27,015 nt of DNA from CAYYNP01 sp964472545 (GTDB lineage: Bacteria; Planctomycetota; Planctomycetia; Pirellulales; Thermoguttaceae): assembly GCA_964472545.1 (NCBI GenBank), contig CAYYNP010000119.1, forward strand, positions 1 to 27,015, given 5' to 3'. This document shows positions 1 to 6,516 of the stretch, piece by piece. Within the stretch, counting starts at the first letter, position 1. Every line of letters starts with the position of its first letter. The notes below the pieces were generated by a model. The model had not been told where the DNA came from. It ran no database searches and saw nothing but the letters and a program-made list of their open reading frames with translations. The translations under genes were made by a program, and so were the position numbers.

Positions 1-392
1 CCCAGCCCAAAGGCCATGTTGCTCTGGCCGTTCATCACCCAGACGTCGCCGATGACGATGTTCTCCATCTCGATCGTTTCATCGCCTGAATTAACGGTCA
101 GCTTCTGACCGGTAGCGTTTGCCTGCCGGGCGGGGAAAGTCACCTCCCAGCGGCCCGCTTCGCTGCCGGCGGTTGCCTCGGCTTTCTCTTGGCCAAACTG
201 GACGGACACCTTGCGGCCCGTCTCGGCCCAGCCCCAGATTGTGATCGGTTGCTCGCGCTGGATGACCATGTTGCTCGAGAAGATGCCATGCGTCTTGAGT
301 GTACTCGCAGTGGCGTCGCCCGCAAACAACGCGATGGTCAGCAGAAGCGATAACGAGAAGACGGACGGCTTGTTAGACTTGAGCATTGTCAT
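1..392 (-). CDS. Sialate O-acetylesterase-like SGNH hydrolase, N-terminal part
   Basis: This is the first 130 codons of an exported esterase; the rest lies beyond the left edge. Residues 1-30 form a signal peptide with a basic start and a leucine-rich core ending near DATAS. A small beta-domain follows (around 33-110, with NMVIQREQPITIWGWAE), as is usual at the front of sialate 9-O-acetylesterases. The reading then reaches GDVWVMNGQSNMAF at 115-128. GQSNM is the first block of this SGNH family and Ser124 is the expected nucleophile. The family removes O-acetyl groups from sialic acid or other sugars; in planctomycetes it often sits among glycan-degrading enzymes. The start at 392 follows GGAAGG at a 7-nt spacing; an in-frame ATG two codons in (386) is an alternative. 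The catalytic Asp/His block is outside the window. Confidence 0.88.
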   Translation of the reverse strand, partial: MTMLKSNKPSVFSLSLLLTIALFAGDATASTLKTHGIFSSNMVIQREQPITIWGWAETGRKVSVQFGQEKAEATAGSEAGRWEVTFPARQANATGQKLTVNSGDETIEMENIVIGDVWVMNGQSNMAFGL

Positions 393-553
393 TTCGTATC
401 CTTCCGATGTCTGATGATTGAATCTGCCGTTTGTCGGCGGTGAGTCGTCTCTGCGGCGAATCCCGACGTCCCCACGGCGGCCAGAGCCAATACGGTTTTG
501 ATTCTGGTGCCTGACGTCACGATTCAGTGTTCCTTTCGAGCGGCGTCGTGAGG

Positions 554-1327
554 TCACTTCATCGGCCCCCAGATTTCTTCCAGCAGATCGTGCAGCACGG
601 GATCGTGCTCTTTGAGTTCCGCGCGGACGAACGGGTAGAAGTCGTTGCGGTAGAAGTAGGCCTCGGTCCCTTCGGCGAAGTATTCCAGGGGATTGTTCGC
701 CGCATAATGGCGGACTTTCCGGCCGGTGTATTCCAGCACCTCGTCGTAGATGCCGGCTTTCATCGCCTTGTCGTACGCCGCTTTGATACGCGGCTCATCG
801 AAGCCAAGGACCTGGTGGTGATACGCGTGGGCCAACTCGTGCAGGATAACGGCAGGGTGTTTCGTCAAATGGTGTCGCGACAGAAGCGACGCCGCGCGGG
901 TGACGTGGACCTTCTTGGCCAGCCGCGCGTCGTAGCCTCGCGCGGTGAGCCAACCGACGCCGGGGTGGTACGGTCCCGGCTCCACGTTGATGTCGGGATG
1001 GTCGTGTTCGATCCAGATTTCCAGTTTCCGCATCTCTTCGAGGCGGTCTTCAGGCATCAGGATGGCAATGCGTTGCAAGTGGCTGGCGAGCATCGTCAGC
1101 GCCCGGCCGCCCGCCTCGGCGTGCTCGCCTTCGAGCATCTTCGGATCGACGTGAACGGTCCAGCCTTCGATCTGCTTGATGACGGGATCGAAGTGGGCTC
1201 TCTTGGGGGCTTCTTTCCGGGCATCCGGCTTCGCGTCGGCTGCGTACGCCATCGCCGACAAGGCGGCCGACGTCATCACGAAGCAGACGAATCGCACTAC
1301 GGTTGAGCTTCGGCTTCTGGGGAACAT
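554..1327 (-). CDS. Exported zinc metallopeptidase-like protein (HELAH, gluzincin type)
   Basis: A 257-residue protein. Residues 1-31 are a signal peptide (hydrophobic VVRFVCFVMTSAALSAMAYA, likely cleaved after AYA). The mature part has a classic zinc signature, HELAHAYHH at 163-171, in which His163 and His167 would bind zinc and Glu164 would be the general base. About 50 residues on, NPLEYFAEGTEAYF (212-225) holds glutamates suited to be the third ligand, an arrangement seen in gluzincins of the anthrax lethal factor type (M34-like). The substrate is unknown. The ORF runs 33 codons upstream to 1426, but that part is arginine-rich and crosses a repeat tract; the ATG at 1327 opens directly onto the signal peptide, with GAGAG at -11 to -7. 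It lies 168 nt downstream of the PDZ/DUF6288 gene and may be co-transcribed with it. Confidence 0.85.
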   Translation of the reverse strand: MFPRSRSSTVVRFVCFVMTSAALSAMAYAADAKPDARKEAPKRAHFDPVIKQIEGWTVHVDPKMLEGEHAEAGGRALTMLASHLQRIAILMPEDRLEEMRKLEIWIEHDHPDINVEPGPYHPGVGWLTARGYDARLAKKVHVTRAASLLSRHHLTKHPAVILHELAHAYHHQVLGFDEPRIKAAYDKAMKAGIYDEVLEYTGRKVRHYAANNPLEYFAEGTEAYFYRNDFYPFVRAELKEHDPVLHDLLEEIWGPMK

Positions 1328-1376
1328 CCTTCTCTCTCTGTACTGTAGACCCGTGATAGCTTGTCTTCCAGGCAAC

Positions 1377-1395
1377 CTTCTGCGCGGCGCAGAAG
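1377..1395. repeat. GC-rich perfect short hairpin
   Basis: A 19-base near-perfect palindrome with 9-base arms (CTTCTGCGC and GCGCAGAAG around one central G), so roughly 8 pairs with a 3-base loop. It lies in the gap between the stop of the PDZ/DUF6288 gene and the start of the peptidase gene. There is no T-run beside it, so it is not a convincing intrinsic terminator. Confidence 0.6.
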
Positions 1396-1401
1396 TGTCC
1401 T

Positions 1402-1443
1402 CCCTAGCCCCCATCCCCATCCCCATCCCTAGCCCCCAGCCCC
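1402..1443 (-). repeat. G-run tract with short ATGGGG repeats
   Basis: Read on the transcribed (minus) strand, this 42-base stretch is a series of G-runs of 3-5 separated by one to three bases: GGGG-CT-GGGGG-CTA-GGG, then three ATGGGG-type units, then GGGG-CTA-GGG. The outer units GGGGGCTAGGG are near copies. Its seven G-runs with very short loops fit the formal G-quadruplex pattern. It lies 74 nt upstream of the peptidase start, so it would be in the leader or intercistronic RNA. Folding and function are not shown. Confidence 0.6.
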
Positions 1444-1495
1444 TTCCGGTTTCGGCCGAAGGCTGCGCTCAGGTCTTCTCGCTGCTGCCGGTCCT

Positions 1496-4400
1496 CTATT
1501 GACGTTTCATCACGTACCACGGCGACTGCCAGCCGACGGGATTGCGGGTGCCGAAGCCGCCGGATTCGATGAACAAGTAGTCGCCGCCCGCGATCTGCTT
1601 AACGATCATCTTCATCGCCTGGTAACGCTCCAAGTCCATCAGCGTGTCCCCCGACCAGATCCGCAACGCATCGCCGGTCAATCCCTTGTCCCGGAAGGTG
1701 ATCTCTGTGAACGTGGGGCGGCCGGGGTTCATCTCCTTTTCGAGATGGAACTCGTCGACCGTTGCCACCTGGTCGACGATCGTCCAACTGCCGAGCAGCC
1801 TCGGGTTGGCGACGAACCGCCCGTCGTAGCGGAACATGTCGTCCTCGGTTTGCAGTTCGGCCTTGTCGGGATCCTGCTTGGCCTGCCACTCGGACGAGAG
1901 CATGGGAATCACGGTGGCCGACTTGCGGATCGCGTCGTCGTTGATGGGCGGGAGTTTCATTTCTTCGAGCCAGAGGCTGAAGATCCCCTGCGGAACCGGC
2001 GGCATCTGGACAATGGCCTTGTTGCCGTATCGCAGGAAGCTGGTCGCCGCAATCGTCACCGGGCCTTTGTTGAACTCCTCGACGAACTCCTTGGTGATAT
2101 AGCCGCCGCGGGGCTTGGCGCCCTGGCGGCGGCCGACGCCGTACTTGGTCTCGATGAGCAGTTTGCCGTTGACGTAAATCCGGTAGCCGTCGCCGCTGCC
2201 GACGTGCTGGCCCATGCCGACGCGAATCCGATAGACGTGCCCCGGTTTCAGCGGCGGGAACTCAAGCGTCCCGCGTACCAGCAAGACCTCCTTGTTCCAG
2301 AGGGTCCGCATCGGGTCGGTGTGGACGCAGTCGGGATTGGAACACGGCGCGGCGTCGGTTACGAGCCGGCCCTGGTACTGGCCGAAGGGCGCCCGGCCTT
2401 TCTTCCAGCCGGCCTTGCCCGGGTCGAACTCGGGCGCAAACCAGTTCTCCATCCCGTTGGGATACGTCACCTCGCGGTACCGCCAGGGTGTGACGTCGTA
2501 GGCCAGCTTCTCCGGCGGATCGAACGTGAAGTAGTCCCACTCGGCGTCCTTCAGATCGGGCCCGAAGGCGTGCCAATCGTAGTCGTGGACACCGACCTTG
2601 CGGTAGAGCGCGGTCAGACCGTCGAGCGAACCGAAGACGAAAGAGTTCTGCCTCTCGGCGTCGGCCTCCGGCAGCAGACTCCGGCGGTTGCGGCCGATGT
2701 ACTCGTAGATCAACTTCTCGCGGATGATCGGGGCGATTGCCCCGCGCAACTCGGGCCCGAATTTCTCGGGGTCTGCATTGAGAAACACTTTGGCATAGGG
2801 CAGCGGTTCGTGCGGAAAGCGCTCCTTGGCGATTTCGTAGAGCACGTCGTATCCGCCCGGCACGTTGGCCAGCGACGTGGCCAGCACCTCCAGTTGGGAG
2901 TCGTACGTCCCTGTGATGTTTTGTCCGCCGGGCGCCTTGCGCACGCCGGTGAATCCGGTGTAAGATTCCTTGAGCGTCTCCGCCGCGAGCTTTCGCACCT
3001 CGGGACCTGCCGCGCGGAGGTTTTCGGGCAGCGGCCCCCAACGCATCGGCGCCGTCGCATTGTACAGTCGGCACGTACGGAGCATCTCGCCGACGGCGGG
3101 CAGGACCTTCCGATAGCAACGTTCGTCGGCCACCACGGGGGCCAGCGCACTAAGCGCTGCGTTCTGCAACCACCACTCCTCGTGCTTCAGGTACGGGAGC
3201 AGGACGTCGACGTGCGGGGCGACCCAGTCGGCCGGGGCATGGCCGATCACCATCAGTGCGGCGTCCTTGACCCACCACGATTCCTCGGGATCTTTCACCG
3301 ATTGGACCGCCAGATCGAAGACCTCCTCGGTCAGCAGACCTTGCGGATTCTCCCTCGACAGCGTCGTGGCTATCGCCGACATGATCGCGCGGCGAACTCG
3401 TGGATCTTTCGACTTCAAGAATTCGAGGATCAGCGCCGGCCGTATCGCTCCGCCGTCCGATCGCCAACCGATGTAACCACTGTTGACGCCCACCACCTTG
3501 TTCGCTACGAGGAACCGAATCGCGTGGTCCTGATGATGGATGTACCGACGGATCATTGCGTCGCTGACTTCTTCGGCCCCGTGGAATCGAACAATAAACG
3601 GCCGACTGGAATCCCCCGCCAAGGTCTCCTTCGAAGGGTCTTGACGGTTTCCGTCTTTATCCGTTGCCGCTTCGAGCGAAATGAAGACATCGTCCGCTTT
3701 CGTACCCCAGGGGCGCTTGGGCAGTTGATATTCTCTCGAGAATCTCGTCGGCAGTGCGCCGGTGATTCGCAGGGTCTTTCGCGGGACGGTATAGGCCAGG
3801 CCGTAGCCGCCTCCCCACTCGATATTGTCGTATCGTGCCCCGCCCAGGATGCCGAAGGAGCCGTCGAAGCGGCGCGACAGGTCGTAGTGCCACTGCCGGT
3901 TGTCCATGAACTCGCGGTACTGTGCCGGCCTCTTGTCGTGGAGCAGGCCCATCGCCGCACTGCGCCAGATCTCGCCGATGCCGCCGCCGGTGTGCCCGTG
4001 CAGCATGAAGGTGGTCGAGTAGAAGCCGGTCATCGCACAGGCATCGCGGGCCGCGGCGTAGACGGACTTCTCACCGTCAGGCGTCAGTGAAGCGGCGGCC
4101 GCCATGGCCAGCGCCAGGTTGCCGTTCTTACCGTTGTCGACGAAGCCAACTTCCGGCCGGCCGTTGCCGTAAGGATTGTTGCCGCGGCCGGCGAAGCGAT
4201 AGAACTGCCGCAGCGTGCCGAGCAACGTCCGATCGTCGACGTCCGCGCCGCACTCCTTGGCCAGCAACAGGAAGGTGACCACCGCCGTGCCGCCGGCGTT
4301 GAGGTGTCCGCCACCGCCGCCGTAGGTCACCGACGGGACGCCGCCTCGGCCGGCCCAGCCGCCGAAGAACTGTGCCTTCGTGGCGCTGTCGACCCATCGC

Positions 4401-5116
4401 TGGATGCCCGGCAGCACTGTCTGGTCTCCGGTGCGGAGGTAGTATTCGCACAGCGGAATGCCGCCGTAGCCTAAGTGCCAGGCATAGGTCGGTGCACGGT
4501 TGGCCGCGCTTCGCGCCCATGCCCGCACCACCTCCAGGTCCTTTTCCTCGCCGGTCGAGAGGAGGAACAACATCCCGATGCCGCCAAAGCCCTTGTGGGC
4601 TTCGGGCTGGGCAAGGTAGTTGGCGAAGCCGCGAACGATCCGTTCCGACTTCGGGCAATTAAGCGGCCAGGTCTTGCTGTAAGCGCCGAGCACGGGGATC
4701 TTGACGATCACTTCTTCGGCCTTGGAGTCCGGCGCGCCTTTGACCCGGAACTTAATCGCGCCGTCGGTCGCCTCGGCTGCGGCCAAGATCTGCCCCAACT
4801 GGATACGCGGGTCGATGTCGGCCAGTTTCCGGCCGTTGATGGTTTCGATAATCTGCCCGGCCTTCAACTTGCTCGTTGCCGCCGCGGGCGAGCCCTCCTC
4901 GATATTGTGGATCTGCATCGTGAAGGCAGGCTGAATCAGATCGATCCCCATCCCGACGGGCCCAAAACGGGCGATCGTCTGCAGGGACTTCTCCGGGCTT
5001 GGCGCCGTGGAGAACACGGGCGGCTGCTTGTAATAGGAGTCCGCGGCCACAGCAAAGCTGCCCGCCCACAGGCAAACCGTCGCCAGCAGCAAGCCGATCA
5101 TCTGAGTCCATCTCAT
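1496..5116 (-). CDS. Large exported PDZ / DUF6288 / HEAT-repeat protein
   Basis: A 1206-residue secreted protein of unknown function. Residues 1-25 form a signal peptide (MRWTQMIGLLLATVCLWAGSF, cleavage near AVAA). A PDZ domain spans about 50-140, with the substrate-groove segment near GPVGMGIDL and SPAAATSKLKAGQIIETING. The region from about 150 to 440, rich in Gly, Trp and His and alpha-helical in character, matches what I recall as DUF6288, a domain found mainly in planctomycetes and verrucomicrobia. HEAT-like helical repeats lie around 555-665 (DPRVRRAIMSAIA, WWVKDAALMVIG, WWLQNAALSALA). A beta-rich C-terminal region around 960-1070 resembles a carbohydrate-binding-type sandwich (VYRIRVGMGQHVGSGDGYRIYVNGK). 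The ORF extends 69 codons upstream to 5323, overlapping the neighbour; I chose the ATG at 5116 because the signal peptide starts there, with GAGGAAG a short way upstream. It begins 65 nt after the YdjY gene and probably shares its transcript. Confidence 0.88.
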   Translation of the reverse strand: MRWTQMIGLLLATVCLWAGSFAVAADSYYKQPPVFSTAPSPEKSLQTIARFGPVGMGIDLIQPAFTMQIHNIEEGSPAAATSKLKAGQIIETINGRKLADIDPRIQLGQILAAAEATDGAIKFRVKGAPDSKAEEVIVKIPVLGAYSKTWPLNCPKSERIVRGFANYLAQPEAHKGFGGIGMLFLLSTGEEKDLEVVRAWARSAANRAPTYAWHLGYGGIPLCEYYLRTGDQTVLPGIQRWVDSATKAQFFGGWAGRGGVPSVTYGGGGGHLNAGGTAVVTFLLLAKECGADVDDRTLLGTLRQFYRFAGRGNNPYGNGRPEVGFVDNGKNGNLALAMAAAASLTPDGEKSVYAAARDACAMTGFYSTTFMLHGHTGGGIGEIWRSAAMGLLHDKRPAQYREFMDNRQWHYDLSRRFDGSFGILGGARYDNIEWGGGYGLAYTVPRKTLRITGALPTRFSREYQLPKRPWGTKADDVFISLEAATDKDGNRQDPSKETLAGDSSRPFIVRFHGAEEVSDAMIRRYIHHQDHAIRFLVANKVVGVNSGYIGWRSDGGAIRPALILEFLKSKDPRVRRAIMSAIATTLSRENPQGLLTEEVFDLAVQSVKDPEESWWVKDAALMVIGHAPADWVAPHVDVLLPYLKHEEWWLQNAALSALAPVVADERCYRKVLPAVGEMLRTCRLYNATAPMRWGPLPENLRAAGPEVRKLAAETLKESYTGFTGVRKAPGGQNITGTYDSQLEVLATSLANVPGGYDVLYEIAKERFPHEPLPYAKVFLNADPEKFGPELRGAIAPIIREKLIYEYIGRNRRSLLPEADAERQNSFVFGSLDGLTALYRKVGVHDYDWHAFGPDLKDAEWDYFTFDPPEKLAYDVTPWRYREVTYPNGMENWFAPEFDPGKAGWKKGRAPFGQYQGRLVTDAAPCSNPDCVHTDPMRTLWNKEVLLVRGTLEFPPLKPGHVYRIRVGMGQHVGSGDGYRIYVNGKLLIETKYGVGRRQGAKPRGGYITKEFVEEFNKGPVTIAATSFLRYGNKAIVQMPPVPQGIFSLWLEEMKLPPINDDAIRKSATVIPMLSSEWQAKQDPDKAELQTEDDMFRYDGRFVANPRLLGSWTIVDQVATVDEFHLEKEMNPGRPTFTEITFRDKGLTGDALRIWSGDTLMDLERYQAMKMIVKQIAGGDYLFIESGGFGTRNPVGWQSPWYVMKRQ

Positions 5117-5181
5117 GATTGGTGATTCTTCCTCAAAGAACTGACGTGGTTGATCCCTCTGCGATGCGGGCGCCGCGGCCG

Positions 5182-6039
5182 CTATTCCCGCTTCTCTTGA
5201 GGGCCGCCCACGGGATGCTGCTTCTCCGCCGCGCCTGTCTTCGCGGCAGGCTTGTTCCGCGGCCGAAGCCGTAGCGTGACCTTCGACCCGATCTTGGGGA
5301 GCTTGGTCGGCTCGATCTGCCACATCAGCGCATGGTTGGCCTTCGCGTGCACGCCCGGCAGGCAGAGCAATTCGTCGCCGAAGGTGGCGATCGAGATGAC
5401 GTGTCCGCTTTCGTCGGCCAGATAACGGCGCGGGCCCGACCCGTTGTCGCGCAGATGCGATCCGGCAAACAGAAACGTGTGGGGGAACTCGACGTCTTCT
5501 TCAGCGTCATCGTCGTCGGCGCCGAACGCATCGGCTTGCCTATCCGATCGGGTGACGAAATCGCCGACGGGATGCTCGGCCGTCTTGCCGTTCGAGCCCT
5601 CGAACACCAGATAGACGTCCACCGGATCACCCCGGGGCGGAACGTCGATCCATCGTTCCTTCCGTTCGCCGACTGCCTTGCGCATGGCGGGGTTTCCGTT
5701 GTTGGCCCCCAGCAGCAGCAACGCCGTGTGGACGTGCATCGGCCTGGCCGCGATCGCCACGATCGACTCGTGTTCCTTGGTTCCCTTTGTGCAGGCGATC
5801 AGTTCCAGCATCCCCTGATCGAGACATACCGAACCCTCAATGTCGACGCACCGCTTCTGAAAGTTGATCACCATCCCGGGCAGCTTGAAGTTCTTGCGGG
5901 CAGGCTTGGCGGCAGGTTCTTCCGACGGAGGCTTGTCGCCAGACGCCGGTTCGGCTCCCCCGCTCACGTTCGGCAACAACGCCACCACCAGCACGAAAAA
6001 CAGAGCATCTGCCGATCGACTTCGGCGGCGGAAGATCAT
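5182..6039 (-). CDS. Exported YdjY-domain protein
   Basis: A 285-residue protein. Residues 1-29 are a signal peptide (MIFRRRSRSADALFFVLVVALLPNVSG). A low-complexity Pro/Lys/Glu linker follows (30-50). The YdjY-type domain covers about 52-225: LPGMVINFQKRCVDIEGSV, then the hallmark LELIACTKGTKEHESIVAI (78-96) and RPMHVHTALLLLGA (99-112). The domain's biochemical role is not established to my knowledge. An acidic insert, DDDDAEEDVE (175-184), interrupts it. The tail is basic and Pro/Ala-rich. The ATG at 6039 follows GGAG at 7 nt, whereas the ORF itself reads 28 codons further upstream without a signal-like start. It precedes the PDZ/DUF6288 gene by 65 nt in the same direction, so the two likely act together. 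The confidence covers the family name; function is unknown. Confidence 0.85.
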   Translation of the reverse strand: MIFRRRSRSADALFFVLVVALLPNVSGGAEPASGDKPPSEEPAAKPARKNFKLPGMVINFQKRCVDIEGSVCLDQGMLELIACTKGTKEHESIVAIAARPMHVHTALLLLGANNGNPAMRKAVGERKERWIDVPPRGDPVDVYLVFEGSNGKTAEHPVGDFVTRSDRQADAFGADDDDAEEDVEFPHTFLFAGSHLRDNGSGPRRYLADESGHVISIATFGDELLCLPGVHAKANHALMWQIEPTKLPKIGSKVTLRLRPRNKPAAKTGAAEKQHPVGGPQEKRE

Positions 6040-6100
6040 GGGACGTCTCCGGCGGGCGGGAGTTCGTGTTTCCTGCTTGGCAGCAGGCTGCGGTCTCTCG

Positions 6101-6222
6101 TAAGCAATCGCCCAACCCGTCAAGAGCCGTTCGTAGTGACCGCATTCATGCGGTCTCTCGCGGGATTCCGCTGCGCGGCCCCGATGAATCGGGGCACTAC
6201 GAACGGGTTGGGCGATTGCTTA
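6101..6222. repeat. 122-bp nested palindromic repeat (BIME-like)
   Basis: A perfect 20-base inverted repeat forms the ends: 6101-6120, starting TAAGCAATCG, and 6203-6222, ending CGATTGCTTA. Inside it a second perfect 11-base pair is nested, CGTTCGTAGTG (6128-6138) and CACTACGAACG (6195-6205). Two local hairpins follow: CCGCAT-TC-ATGCGG (6140-6153) and CCCCGAT-GA-ATCGGGG (6179-6194). It sits between the stop of the GH36-like gene and the start of the YdjY gene. The layout, two different hairpins facing each other within outer arms, resembles REP pairs (BIMEs), which RAYT-type transposases mobilise. No T-run lies beside it. Confidence 0.85.
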
Positions 6223-6516
6223 TGGTCTGTCCAACACAAACCGTTTGGTGGCAGGACCTTCTGAGTATACCAGATGGCAAAACCGTTTGCCGGACATGAT
6301 GCATCGTTTTTCGGAACGCTCCACTTTGCGAGTGAGAATCTGCCGCCGGAATTCCAGACCCCGGCCGGGGTATTCCCTTCAGTACGTGCCGCCCAAGCCC
6401 CCCAGGCGTGGATGGCCGATTGGCTTGGAGGGGTCGATCGGCAGAGTGTGACCGCTACGACCCGATCGATCGTCGGAACCGCAGCCACGCGACGGACATT
6501 GCCGTCCTGCGCGGCC
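6223..6516. other. Gene-free stretch downstream of the GH36-like gene
   Basis: With the repeat just before it, this makes a 477-base gap without a credible gene. The only long reading frame through it (6120-6533, minus strand) crosses the repeat, has no recognisable domain and has no convincing ribosome site. A 12-base palindrome, CCCCGGCCGGGG, lies at 6359-6370. I see no terminator, riboswitch or RNA gene. It would hold the promoter of the YdjY operon, if there is one, but no promoter can be named. Confidence 0.5.

Noticed and set aside
511..518. TGACGTCA palindrome between the first two genes as an operator
   Set aside because: A single 8-base palindrome in GC-rich DNA is expected by chance and nothing else supports it.
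1499..4090. An 863-codon open frame on the plus strand
   Set aside because: It lies wholly opposite the PDZ/DUF6288 gene, has no recognisable domain, and is the usual open antisense frame of a GC-rich gene.
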